Source of the DNA: Eimeria necatrix
Taxonomy: Eukaryota; Apicomplexa; Conoidasida; Eucoccidiorida; Eimeriidae
Direction of reading: 5' to 3'
Length of the DNA: 64,000 nucleotides
NCBI RefSeq assembly: GCF_000499385.1
Contig: NW_013655111.1
Location: 5,001 to 69,000, forward strand
The translations under genes were made by a program, and so were the position numbers. Below the pieces are notes generated by a model, which was not told the origin of the DNA, did not search any database, and saw nothing but the letters and a program-made list of their open reading frames with translations. Below, piece by piece: positions 24,887 through 35,940 of this stretch. The stretch's first letter is position 1. Every line of letters begins with the position of its first letter.

Positions 24887-24944
<58 letters not shown>

Positions 24945-25056
24945 ATAAGGGCTACCTTTTTGGGTGCAGACTCATTGACCCTGACGATACACCAGCTGGC
25001 GTCGAAGCGGTCCTTCTCAACGCCGCCCTCAAGGATCTGCGGGCGCAGCTCCCCCT

Positions 25057-25120
<64 letters not shown>

Positions 25121-25248
25121 CAGGGGAGATGGGGGCAGGTAGCAGCGGCGGGGGAGAATCGAGCACGCAGCAGCAGCGCAGGCAGCAGCAGCAGCAGCGG
25201 TAGAAGCAGCAGCAGACGGGCTCGCCCTTAACCTGAAGTGAAGAGCTC

Positions 25249-25292
<44 letters not shown>

Positions 25293-25578
25293 TGCTGCTG
25301 TTGCTGCTGCTGGGGCTCCCACCAAAAGCAATAATCGCGAGAGTGAAAACGAAAAAGGGGGAGTACTACCGTCACAGCAGCAGCAGCAGCAGCAGCAGCA
25401 ACAGGAGCAACAGCAGCAGCAGAAACAGGCGCAACAGCAGGAGAAGCAGCAGCGGCGGCAGCAGCAAGAGCAGCAGCAGCAAGAGCAGCAGCAGAAGCAA
25501 GAGCAGCGGGAACAAGAGCAGCACCAGAAGCAAGACCAGCAGCAGCAGAATCAGGTGGAGAAGCAGCAAGAGCAACAG

Positions 25579-25629
<51 letters not shown>

Positions 25630-25718
25630 AGGTACCTTCTTTAGCTCTTTGAGGATTATATGTGTGGGGTCTGGCTGCTCGTCTGCAATGAGGCCGTCTC
25701 TAACGAGAGCCAATATCT

Positions 25719-25778
<60 letters not shown>

Positions 25779-26298
25779 GCAGCAAAGGAGACGCAAAAAG
25801 GATGAATTAAAAGGAGACAAAAAGAGAACTAAAAAGACAGGAATAAAAAGAAGACAAATAAAAGAAGATTAAAAAGACAAAACAAAAAGAGAAAAATAAA
25901 AAAGTAAAAAAATAAAACTAGAAAACAAAAAGGTTAAATTAAAAAGAATTAAAAAGATAAAATAAAATAAAATAAAATAAAATAAAATAAAATAAAATAA
26001 AATAAAATAAAATAAAAATAAAACGGAAGGAAGATAAAACAATTAAGAGGCCAATAAGAGGCAAAAGAACAAAAGAAGATGGAAGGAGATAATTAATTTA
26101 TTGAATTTACTTTAATTAATTAAATAAATTTAATTTAGTTAATTTAATTTAATTTAATTTAATTAATTTAATTTAATTTAATTAATTTAATTTAATTTAA
26201 TTTAACTCTTTAGAAGCAGCAGCCTCGAAAGAGCAGCAGCAAAAGAAGCAGCAGCAGACCAAGTCCGAAACCATGAAGGCATTGGGCACAATCTCCTG

Positions 26299-26342
<44 letters not shown>

Positions 26343-26442
26343 NNNNNNNNNNNNNNNNNNNNNNNNNNNNNNNNNNNNNNNNNNNNNNNNNNNNNNNNNN
26401 NNNNNNNNNNNNNNNNNNNNNNNNNNNNNNNNNNNNNNNNNN

Positions 26443-26486
<44 letters not shown>

Positions 26487-26593
26487 CAGTTTGCTGCAGC
26501 GCCACCGTACAAGCCACCAACTTGGGCATGGGGTAGCCTGTGAAATGGCCCGAGTGCATGTGCGCCAGCTGCAGCCTGCAGCAGCAAACCCCA

Positions 26594-26631
<38 letters not shown>

Positions 26632-27131
26632 TGCTGCCCCCCTCTAGCAAGAAACAGCAGCAGCGGCAACGGAAGCAGCAGCAGCAAGAAGAGAGACAGC
26701 GGCAGCGAAAACAGCAGCAGCAGCGGCAGCGAAGACAGCAGCAGCAGCACCAGCAGCAGCAGCAGCAAGAACAGCAGCGGCGAGGACAGCAGCAGCAGCT
26801 GCTGCTGCTGCTGCTGCGTAGGGTTTAGGGTTCAGGGTTTAGGGTTTAGGGTTTATACTTTGCAAGAAAAAGAATCTCTTGAGGAGTTAAAAGCTGCTGC
26901 CGGGGTTTGTGGGTGAAGATGCAGCCAATAAGCTCAAGGCCGAGTCTAGCAGCAACTGCTGCTGCTGCTGCTGCTTCTGCGTCTGCTGCGCTGCTCTGCA
27001 GCAAACGAAAGCCGTCCGTGGTCCCCTCCTGCAGCAGCAGCAGCAGCAGCCGCAGCAGCCACAGCAGCTGCAGCAGCAGCGCCACAACCCCCAACGCACC
27101 CCAACCACCGCCCGCACCAGCACCAACACCC

Positions 27132-27170
<39 letters not shown>

Positions 27171-27183
27171 TCATCATCATTAG

Positions 27184-27215
<32 letters not shown>

Positions 27216-27347
27216 TCAACAGCAGCATCATCAACAGCAGCCCCATCATCACCAGCAGCAGCAGCAGAGCCGCAGCAGCAGCACCCGCACCATCATCACC
27301 ATCACCAGCAGCAGCAGCAGCAGCAGCACCCGCACCATCATCACCAT

Positions 27348-27405
<58 letters not shown>

Positions 27406-27627
27406 CCTGGGGGGGCTCGTAGATGGCCTCGCAGACGGCGCGGAGGCCCAGGGGGTAGTGGGGGTCTTCGCGGAAGTAGCCAAACATGAGCCCCACGCGC
27501 TGCTGCAGCAGCAGCAAGTTTTGCTGCCAAAAAGAAACAAAACTTCGAACTTCTGCAACATTCATCAACTCCAAGTGGTCCACGTGCCGGTACCCCTGGT
27601 GCTTCAGGCTCACTGGCGCTGGCAGCT

Positions 27628-27663
<36 letters not shown>

Positions 27664-28361
27664 GCAGCGCAGCAGCAGCAGCAGCAGAAGCAGCAGCGCA
27701 GCAGCAGCAGCAGAAGCAGCAGCGCAGCAGCAGCAGCAGCAGAGGAACGGGCAGTGCAGCAGCAGAGGGGGGACGGCCGTGCAAAGAGGCAGCGGACGGG
27801 AAGGACGTGGCGGGATCTAGGGTTTAGGGTTTAGGGTTTAGGGTTTAGGGTTTAGGGTTTAGGGTTTAGGGTTTAGGGTTTAGGGTGGGGGTTTAGGGTT
27901 TAGGGTTTAGGGTTTAGGGTTTAGGGTTTAGGGTTTAGGGTTTAGGGTTTAGGGTTTATGCAGGGCGCGGGAAACACCCCCGCGTTGGTGAACAGTTTGT
28001 TGACTTCGCTGTGCAACATTTCGCCCTTCTTTAGGGTTTAGGGTTTAGGGTTTAGGGTTTTAGGGTTTAGGGTTTAGGGTTTAGGGTTTAGGGTTTAGGG
28101 GGGTTTAGGGTTTAGGGTTTAGGGTTTAGGGTTTAGGGTTTAGGGTTTAGGGTTTAGGGTTTAGGGTTTACTTTGTTCATTTGGCCGGTCTGGAGCTTCT
28201 TGGGCGCGTAGCTCGTCAGCAGCGGCAAATCCAAAACAGCATAATTTCTCTCTTCTATGAATTTGTCGAAAGATTGAAAGTTGCTGCTGCTGCTGCTGCT
28301 GCTGCTGTCCGCGGGCTTCCCGCTGCTGCTGCTGCTGCTGCTGCTGGCGCTGCTGCTGCTG

Positions 28362-28393
<32 letters not shown>

Positions 28394-28645
28394 CGGAGCA
28401 GGCGCATCTGCGGCCGCAGCAGCAAAGACACACCACAGGCAGACTGAGACTACTCCGTTAAGAACCCGAGCAGCAGCAGCAGCAGCAGCAGCAACTGCTG
28501 CTGCTGCTGCTGCCAGCAAACGCGCAGCAGCAAACCTGCTTGTTTGCTGCTGCCGCTGCTGCTGCACCCTGGGATTCACTTGCCGCTCAGAGCTGCTGCA
28601 GCCTCCGTATCAGTTCCTTTCGCTGCTGCGTCGCATGCAGGCTAC

Positions 28646-28683
<38 letters not shown>

Positions 28684-28859
28684 GCTGCTGCTGCGCTCAC
28701 TTGCTGCGTCTTTGTCGCTGCTGCTGCGCGGGGTGCTGGCAGCAGGAAAAAGATCAGCAGAAGCAGAAATGGATTCTGTTCCTTCAGCTTCCACAAATAA
28801 AATGCTGCCAGAAGTCAGGCCCAGGGCCTCCACGCTGCGGGGGCCCCGCTCCAGCAGCT

Positions 28860-28900
<41 letters not shown>

Positions 28901-29290
28901 CGAGTTGGCCGCAGCGAGCGGCAGCAACGGCAGCACGCACTACAAAGTGGCGAAGCAAGATCGCGCAAGGCACCCAGGGGTAAGAGGCAGCAGCAGCAGC
29001 AAGTCATTAGCAGCAGCAGCAGCCGCAGCAGCAGCAGCAGCAGAGGCAACAGCGGAAGAGGCAGCAGCAGCAGCAGCAACGGCAGCAGCCGCAACAGCAG
29101 CAGCGAGCTCGCAGATGCAGCTGCACTGCACTAGAAGAAAGAATGCCAGCAGCCACACATGCAGCTGCAGCAGCAGCAGCAGCAGCATCCGCAGCAACGG
29201 CTGCAGCAGCAGCAGCAGCAACAGCAACAGCAACAAAGACAGCGAGCAACGAGAGGAGCACGTCGAAGTAAGCAGCAAAAACGCACCCGT

Positions 29291-29364
<74 letters not shown>

Positions 29365-29536
29365 GCAGCACCTGCTTCTTCTCTGCGTCTGTGTAGAGGC
29401 GCAGCGTGTCTGTGGAGACTTTTAGCTGCTGCGCCACCTGTACATACACCTCATCTGCTGTGCTGCTGCTGCTGCTGGTGACTCTGCTGTGGCCAGCAGA
29501 AGCGCGCAGCCGCAGCACCACAGGCTTGCCCTCCAT
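23746..29536 (-). CDS. NPL4: NPL4, ubiquitin-binding cofactor of Cdc48/p97
   Basis: Exons on the minus strand: 29536-29372 (ubiquitin-like start, EGKPVVLRLRASAG), 28857-28701 (LGLTSGSILFVEAEG), one ending at 28172 (DLPLLTSYAPKKL), about 28031-27980, 27625-27407, 27028-26859, 26575-26260, 25716-25636, 25054-24956, 24359-24285 and 23982-23746. The core is unmistakable: GYRHVDHLELMNVAEVRSF, PLGLRAVCEAIYEPPQ, LELIGCIFTHKPRQQLLTP, GHFTGYPMPKLV, FMVSDL joined to ILALVRDGL, FPRENRFISQTPQDI and FSDFHLLLYVARLF. Phases agree from 27625 to the stop. NPL4 with UFD1 recruits ubiquitinated proteins to Cdc48, and in coccidia it may also serve ERAD-derived apicoplast import. The 28172/28031 junction does not keep phase, exons between 28701 and 28172 and near 25230-25370 are unclear, and the zinc-finger cysteines were not found. 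Confidence 0.93.
24360..24700. repeat. A-rich intron of NPL4
   Basis: Plus-strand AAAATAAAA-type sequence (T-rich on the coding strand) forms the 3' part of the intron between 24956 and 24359. It supplies a pyrimidine tract before the TTTTTTCAG acceptor. Confidence 0.6.
25870..26210. repeat. (TAAAA)n and (TTTAA)n microsatellites in an NPL4 intron
   Basis: TAAAA pentamers fill about 25966-26020 and TTTAATTTAATT units fill 26095-26205. Both lie inside the intron between exons 26575-26260 and 25716-25636. Confidence 0.85.
26343..26442. other. Assembly gap (100 N) in a poly-Gln tract
   Basis: Exactly 100 N interrupt a CTG tract that encodes Gln in NPL4. The round number suggests a nominal gap, so the true repeat length is unknown. 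The frame is conserved across it if the gap is taken at face value. Confidence 0.95.
26818..26858 (+). repeat. Telomere-type run forming an NPL4 5' splice site region
   Basis: TTTAGGG units on the plus strand. On the coding strand the exon ends and the intron begins GTATAAACCCTAAACCC, so the repeat starts right at the donor. Confidence 0.85.
27819..28171 (+). repeat. Large telomere-type arrays flanking a small NPL4 exon
   Basis: Two TTTAGGG arrays (27819-27958 and 28031-28170) surround about 70 bp of unique sequence that reads GEMLHSEVNKLFTNAG on the minus strand. The upstream donor is AAAGGTAAACCC, so this array is almost the complete intron. Confidence 0.9.
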
Positions 29537-29538
29537 CT

Positions 29539-29585
<47 letters not shown>

Positions 29586-29944
29586 TGCTGCGGGCGGCGA
29601 GGGGCGCCAGCTACCTGCTGCTGACGCCGCGCAGCGCGGTGCAGCAGCTCATGTAGCTGCTGCTCTTGCTGCAGCAGCGGCGCCTGCTGTTGTTCTTGTT
29701 GCTGTTGTTGCTGCTGCTGCAGCAGCTGCTGCAGCTGCTGCAGCTGCTGCAGCTGGCCCGCTTAACCGCCGCCCGAGGCGTTGCTGCTGCAGCTAAGCAG
29801 AAGCCGCTGTGCTGCAGCAAAACAAGTGAGCTGCTAGCTGAGGTGTAGGTACACTGCAGTCTCAAGTTGCTGCTGCTGCTGCTGCTGCTGCTGGCGCTGC
29901 AGCAGCTGCCGCATGCGCCACGACGGAGACCTTCGGCCGACGTC

Positions 29945-29982
<38 letters not shown>

Positions 29983-30535
29983 CTAGATGTCCATGCAGCT
30001 GCCACAGAAATAAACTTTGATTTTAAAAATAAATAACTCGTCAAAGACGCGCGGCAAAAAAAGAAGTGTAGGAGTTGCTGCAGCAGCAGTAACAGCGCTG
30101 CTGCGCGCTGCTGCTGTCACTGCTCAGCTGCTGCTGGTGCTGCTGCTGCTGCTGCTGCTGCAGTATCTCAACGCGCTCGCACGAGGTGTACGGACAGCAG
30201 CTCTAATCAACTCTTTTTGCTGCTCAACATAATTATTTATTTTTTTCAAACATTTAATAACAACAACCCTCTTGGTAAGCTAGGCGGGAGCTTCCGTTTA
30301 TTACTGTTTGCAGCCGCACCAGCCCCAGCAGCAGCAGCTGCTGCTGCTGTAGCTGCTGCAGCAGCAGCAGCAGCAACTGCCGCTGCTGCTGCTGCAGCAG
30401 TGAAGCTGCGATTGACACAGAGATAAGGAGCTGCAGAAGAACTGCTGCTGCTTCCGGGAGCAGGCTCGAGGTGACGCCAAGGAGCTGTAGCTACACAGCG
30501 TAGCAAAAAGCTGCTGCTGCCGCTGCTGCTGCTGC

Positions 30536-30579
<44 letters not shown>

Positions 30580-30864
30580 ATATTGGCTGCCGTGATCACC
30601 GGGAGAAAAGAAAGCAGCCGTGCTGAGGCGCCGCAGAGACACGAAGGGCCAAGGCGGCTGTGTTGGTGACTGTAGAGTGTCTTCCTTCTGCTGCTGCTGC
30701 TGCTGTAGCTGCTGCTGCTGCTGCTGTAGCTGATGCTGCTGCTGTAGCTGCTGCTGCTGCTGCTTGGGCAGCAAGGCTTAGAAGAAGGCCTTAGCTATGC
30801 GTTAGCCTGAGGCTTTGAAGTCAAGAGAAGGAGACAGGCAAGCTGCTGCTGCGCATACAAAAAC

Positions 30865-30904
<40 letters not shown>

Positions 30905-31112
30905 TGCAGCAGCAGTAGCAGCAGCAGCAGTGGAGTAGAAAGCACGAGACAGAGGCTGCTGAAAAAGAAAACAAGAGCTTTGATATACAAGACAAAAGCA
31001 GCAGCTGGCAAGGAGACAAAGGTAATGCAGAGCAGCAGCAGCAGCAGCAACAGCAGCAACAGCAACAGCAGCAGCAGCAGCAGCTGCTGCTGCTGCTTCT
31101 AGAGTAAAGGGC
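29537..31112. other. CTG-rich intergenic DNA, no supported gene
   Basis: CTG tracts dominate. A minus-strand stretch at about 30590-30690 reads PTQPPWPFVSLRRLSTAAFF without an ATG or linked exons, and is the only exon-like peptide noticed. Half-palindromes of the GGTGTA type occur at 29841 and 30184. Confidence 0.4.
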
Positions 31113-31582
31113 TCAAGCAGATTCAAAAGAGATGAGTAACAAGGAGCAAACAAACTGAGGGCAAAAAGGAGAGAAAGAAAAGAAAAAGAAAAAAGATTTA
31201 AAAAAACAAAAAAGAAATAAAAAATAAAATAAAAAGTGACAAAAAGAAAAGAAACAAAAGGAGAAAAAGCTTTTGCTGCTGCCTCTTGTGTGCTGCTGCG
31301 AGGGTTTTGCTCGACAAGAGGATGCCACCGGGGCTTAGCTGTCAAGGGTCCCCAAATCCCAAATCCCAAATCCCAAACCCCAAATCCCAAGTCTTAATCC
31401 CAAACCCCAAAGCCTTAATATGAGTAGTCTTCAGGGTTTACAATTTAGAGTTTAGGGTTAAGGGTTTGGCGTAAAGGGTTTAGGGTTTAGGGTTTAAGGT
31501 CAAGAATTTAGGGTTTAGGGTTTAAGGTTAAAAATTCAGGGTTTAGGGTTTAGGGTTTAGGGTTTAGGGTTTAGCTGGGAAA
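31113..31582. repeat. A-rich spacer and degenerate telomere-type repeats
   Basis: AAAAAGAAAA-type sequence (31150-31270) is followed by CCCAAATCC repeats (31350-31410), and then by imperfect TTTAGGG repeats with AAGGTT variants (31430-31575). The last unit ends 8 bp before the next ATG. Confidence 0.8.
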
Positions 31583-31912
31583 ATGGCGGGGCCTGGGAAG
31601 GGCAAGAAGAAGCAGCGGCGGCTGGGGCCCCCCGAAGTAATTCGGTTTAAAGAAACAATTCAGTTTTTGCTGCTGAAGAATTTGGTGGCAGAAGCAAACA
31701 AAGACCCGCTGCTGCTGGACCGCGTGCTGCTGCTGCCCACGCAGCAGCAGCAGCAGCAGCAGCAGCAGGGGGAGGAGGACGAGGAGGAAGAGCAGCAGCA
31801 GCAAGAGGAGCTGCAGCAGCAGCAGCAGCAGCAACAGCAGCAGGCGGAAGAGCTGCAGGAAGACGAGCAGCAGGAGGATGAGCACCAAGACGAAGAGCAG
31901 CAGGAAGGCGAG

Positions 31913-31944
<32 letters not shown>

Positions 31945-32278
31945 ACAGCAGCAACAGCAGCAGCAGCAGCAGCAAGCAGACGAAGAAGAAGACATGAGGA
32001 GGTTTGGGTTGCTGCTGCACCTCTTGGGCCGTCTGGCCGATGAACTCAAAGTTAGCTGCTGTTAGGTTTCCTGCTGCTGCTGCTGCTGCTAGGTTTCCTG
32101 CTGCTGCTGCTGCTGCTGCGTGTGTTGGTGTTGCTGCTGCTGCTAGATTTGCTGCTGCTGCTTCTAGGTTTGCATCTGCTGATGCTAGTTCTGGGGCTGC
32201 TGCTATCAGTAGCAACAAGCCCAGCAGCAGCAGTTCCCGTCGTTGCTACTGCTCCTGCTGCCCCCCTTGCTGCCCTTA

Positions 32279-32339
<61 letters not shown>

Positions 32340-32459
32340 TAGGCCTCGAAGCCAAAGGACTACCGCTTTTTGTGGGCGCCGGAGCTGCTGGCGCCTTCGC
32401 CGCAGTACTGCCCTTCTGGGTATCCGCTGTATGTGCTGCGATACGTGCGGCGGATTGCT

Positions 32460-32492
<33 letters not shown>

Positions 32493-32640
32493 GCAGCAGG
32501 TGACGCAGCAGGGGGCGAGGCAGACGGCGCTGCTGCTGCTGCTGCAGCCGTTGCTGTGAGGCAGGCCTCAGATGCTGCAGCTGCTGCTCCAGAAGACGGG
32601 CAGTTCTTGGGCGCTGCGCAGCAGCAGCAGGGGCCTTCCG

Positions 32641-32676
<36 letters not shown>

Positions 32677-33077
32677 GCCCTGCTTTTGGGGGCTGGCTGA
32701 GCGAGGCGCTGCAGCAGCAGGAAGCAGAAGCAGGCAGCAGCACGCACCGCAGCAGCGGCAGCAGCAGCAGCAGCGACAGCAGCAGCAGCTGCAGACTGCA
32801 GCTGGACGGACTCAGCGTTTGTTTGCCGCTGGAAGTTTGTGAGCGCTGCAGGCTGTTTTTGCTGCTGCTGCGCAGCAGCGCAGCAGCTGTGCTGCAGCTA
32901 GCTGCAGCAGGCCTCAGCAGCAACTTCGCAGGCGGCCTTGTGGGCTTTCTGGGGCAGCTCAAGTCCCGACTGCAGCAGCTAGATGGCCTTTGGATTGAAA
33001 CAGAAGCAAATCTTGCAAAGAGGCTTTATGCTGCAGCAAACGAGCGGCTGCTGCCGCTCGTCCTGCTCCTAGTGAGC

Positions 33078-33128
<51 letters not shown>

Positions 33129-33339
33129 TGCTGCTGTTGTTATTGCGTTTGCTGCTGTTGCTATTGCTGCTGCTGCTGCTGCTATTGCTGCTGGTACTAT
33201 AGCTGCTGCTGTTGCTGCCGAAGCTGCTGCTGCTGCTGCTGCCTGCGCTGTTAGTTCGGCTTTTAATGTGAAAGTGTCTGTGGGACTGCAGCAAGAAGCT
33301 GTGTTTGCTGTTTTGTTTGCCAAGAATATTTGTCTTTAA
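31583..33339 (+). CDS. Unrecognised protein, basic N-terminus with Glu/Gln-rich region
   Basis: The start ATG gives MAGPGKGKKKQRRLGPPEV, then KETIQFLLLKNLVAEANKD and a Gln/Glu-rich stretch. Exon 31583-32050 ends GRLADELK and joins 32343 (ASKPKDYRFLWAPELL) in phase 0 across a CTG-filled intron. The second exon continues with YCPSGYPLYVLRYVRR, Ala runs, LPLEVCERCRLFLLLLR and ANLAKRLYAAANERLLPLV to about 33071. A possible last exon, 33292-33339, reads EAVFAVLFAKNICL. The family is not recognised. Cys and Leu spacing do not form a known motif that I can name. The exon at 33071 could equally splice in phase 0 to 34258, making one gene with the next entry. Confidence 0.6.
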
Positions 33340-33424
33340 TTGCTGCTGAAAGCATTTTGCATTTTTAAAGTTTTGGGGAATTTAATTTGTCGTAAAAGTA
33401 AAAGGAAAGAAGTGGAGCCATTAT

Positions 33425-33442
33425 GCGGTGTATGTACACCGC
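33425..33442. promoter_or_regulatory. Palindrome GCGGTGTATGTACACCGC
   Basis: An almost perfect 18-bp palindrome with a GTAC centre. It shares the core GGTGTATGTACACC with the sites at 33668 and 57716. A regulatory role is inferred only from recurrence. Confidence 0.45.
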
Positions 33443-33666
33443 AGCAAGTCAGATAATGCATTCAGTGCAGAATCCGGAAAAGTCTTTTTGTTAGATTTTT
33501 TCGATCTTTTGAAGCAATTGCAGCTCTAAAAGTACCATTTTAGTGCCACTTTTGATTTAAAATTCTAAAATACTTTTTTAAATTTGCAAAAGTCTTTTAT
33601 TTAAATGAAAATGGCAATTTGCAGAAAGTGAAAATCCCACAAGTGGCGCCGGCGGCCCCCAGAGCT

Positions 33667-33684
33667 GAGGTGTATGTACACCTG
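33667..33684. promoter_or_regulatory. Palindrome AGGTGTATGTACACCT
   Basis: A second copy of the motif, 240 bp from the first, preceded by GCTG as at 9935 and 29836. Confidence 0.45.
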
Positions 33685-34060
33685 GCCTATAAAAGGCCTA
33701 TTTCTCTAAATAGATTTTTAAATTGAAATATTTATTTTGTGAATTTAATTTATTAATTTGGATGTTTATTTCTAAAAGTATATTCATTAATGTTTATTAG
33801 TAATAATTTATCTAAAAAGGCTTCATTCATCTTTTAAATGTTTGTTCTACAAATAGACTTCTACAATTTATGAAGTGTTTATTTCTTTAAATAGAATTTA
33901 TTAATTTATTAAATTCTATTTTTAAATAAATCCTGTTAGTCTTTAAAATATCTTTTTCTTTTAAAAGATTAAAAAGTCTTCAAGAATGTCTGACTTTCTA
34001 AAAAGACTTCAAAAGTCTTTCTTTCTCTCAAATTGCTGCTGCGCTGCTGTCCGTAAGCAG

Positions 34061-34111
<51 letters not shown>

Positions 34112-34210
34112 CTCCGCGAATTCAGATTCAGTCTCGCTTCTTTTCCCTAGACAGTTCCTTATTTCCCTGACTGCTGCTGCTGCTGCTGCGGCTGCTGCTG
34201 CTGCTGCTGT

Positions 34211-34255
<45 letters not shown>

Positions 34256-34257
34256 AG

Positions 34258-34793
34258 GACGCAGAGGCCAAAGTAACGCGCTGCGAAGCAGAAGAGGTGA
34301 ACACAAAACGGAATTTTCTTTTTTTTATTTCCTTTAATTCTAAATTAAATTTATTTCTCTTTTTATTTCTTTTCGATTTATTTTGTTCTTTTGTTTATTT
34401 TTTCTTCCTTAATTCATTATGCTGAGATCCGTGCTGCTGCTACTACTGGTCCTGCTGCTGTTGCTGCTGGTGCTGCCGGTTCTGCTGCTGTTTTTGCTGC
34501 TACTCTTGCTGCTGTTGCTGCTGTTGCTGCTGCTTCCGCTGCAGCTTTCGCTGCCACTGGTGCCGCTGTTGTTGCTGCTGTTGCTGCTGTTGTTGTTGCT
34601 TTTGTTACTGCTGTTCTTGCTGCTGGTGGCTTCGCCACTGCTGCTGCTGCTGCTGCTGCTACCTTGCTGCTGCTCCTATCGCTGCCACGGTTGTTGCTGA
34701 TGTTGCTGCTGCAGCTGCTAATGTTGCTGCTGCTACTGTTGCTGCTGTTGGTCTTGCTGTTGCTACTGCTGTTGCTATCGCTGTTGCTGTTTC

Positions 34794-34834
<41 letters not shown>

Positions 34835-34915
34835 TTGCAGTCAGCTGAAGAGTCACTGCAGCAAATAATGCTTTAATTTGACGAAGAAGCAGAGCCTGTT
34901 TATCCCACTAACTAT

Positions 34916-34946
<31 letters not shown>

Positions 34947-35079
34947 TCTATTTATTTATTTATTTATTTATAATTGTTGATTTATTATTATAAAGAATTA
35001 TTTTATTTGTTTTGCCCCTCAGGAGTTCGCTTCGAAAAGAAAAGCCGAGGAAGAATTCGTTCTGCGGCTCGTGGTAGAA

Positions 35080-35112
<33 letters not shown>

Positions 35113-35270
35113 ACAGCTGCCGCTGCTGCTGCTGCTGCTGCTGCTGCTGCCTCTGCTGCTGCGCGTAAACGGCTGCGCTGCTTCTTTGCTGCTGCACTTT
35201 GCTGCAGGACCTGATGGGAACAATTCGCCCTGAGTGGAAAGACAGAGACATACCTAAAGTACCAGTCTAG
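34258..35270 (+). CDS. C-terminal exons of an unrecognised charged protein
   Basis: Three small exons join in phase 0: 34258-34296 (DAEAKVTRCEAEE), 35023-35073 (EFASKRKAEEEFVLRLV) and 35208-35270 (DLMGTIRPEWKDRDIPKVPV, stop). The product is a charged helix followed by a short tail rich in Pro and Asp. Introns are CTG-rich or carry TTTA repeats. The upstream part is not found in this interval, and it may be the 3' end of the gene beginning at 31583 because the phase fits. I do not recognise the family. Confidence 0.55.
34915..34972. repeat. (TTTA)n microsatellite
   Basis: About 14 TTTA units with one TCTA variant, inside the intron before the exon at 35023. Confidence 0.95.
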
Positions 35271-35471
35271 CTGCTGCTGCGAATGCTACTGGATTTGCTG
35301 CTGCTGCTGCTGCTGCTGCGACTGCTGCTGGATCTGCTGCTGCTGCTGCTGCTGCGACAGTGGCTGTGTACGTTGCTGCTTAGCATATGCTGCTGCTGCT
35401 GCTGCTGCGGGGAAAACCCTCTGTAGGTTGTGCTGCCGCCCGGACAAGCAACCCACGCATGCGTCCCCAAA

Positions 35472-35512
35472 CGCTAAACCCTAAACCCTAAACCCTAAAC
35501 CCTAAACCCTAG
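35472..35512 (-). repeat. Telomere-type repeat (CCCTAAA)n
   Basis: Five to six heptamers 50 bp upstream of the first recognised exon of the next gene, preceded by GGGGACGCATGCG on the opposite strand. Confidence 0.9.
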
Positions 35513-35559
35513 GTGGTGCTGCTGCGGCTGCTAGGACGCCATAGAGCTCGCGGAGACAG

Positions 35560-35646
35560 TCATATTTTTTGAGCTGCGGCTGCCAGCAAACTACAAGCAG
35601 CTCTGCTCCCAAGTAATCAGAGCCTACCTGCGAGGTGCGAGCAGCA

Positions 35647-35679
<33 letters not shown>

Positions 35680-35909
35680 GCAGCAGCAGATGTAGTGGAT
35701 TGTGCTGTCCTTTTGCAGCCCGCGTCGTTTTGAGGGAGGTTCCCCGAGTTCGAGTCAAGTTAGAACTCGAGGACAAGTATGGGCAGCAGCAGCAGCTGCT
35801 GCTGCCAGCAGCAGCTGCTGCTGCTTCTGGTGTTGCTGCTGCTGCCTCTGCTGGCGCTACTGTTGCTGCTGCTGGCGTCGCTGTTCCTGTCGGTGCTCGT
35901 GTTATCAGC

Positions 35910-35940
<31 letters not shown>

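Larger units (their letters stand above)
33340..34257. other. AT-rich spacer or intron with two palindromes
   Basis: This stretch is strongly AT-rich with TTTAAA and AAAGTCTTT motifs, then CAG and CTG tracts from 34056. It contains the two palindromes annotated separately. It may be one or more introns if the flanking exons belong together. Confidence 0.5.

Noticed and set aside
24177..25785. Poly-Leu and poly-Cys frames that look like multi-pass membrane proteins
   Set aside because: They are antisense or off-frame readings of CAG/CTG tracts and A/T-rich DNA within NPL4 introns and exons.
27819..28171. Telomere-type arrays as a true chromosome end
   Set aside because: All arrays are short, occur in both orientations and are flanked by genes on both sides, so they are interstitial.
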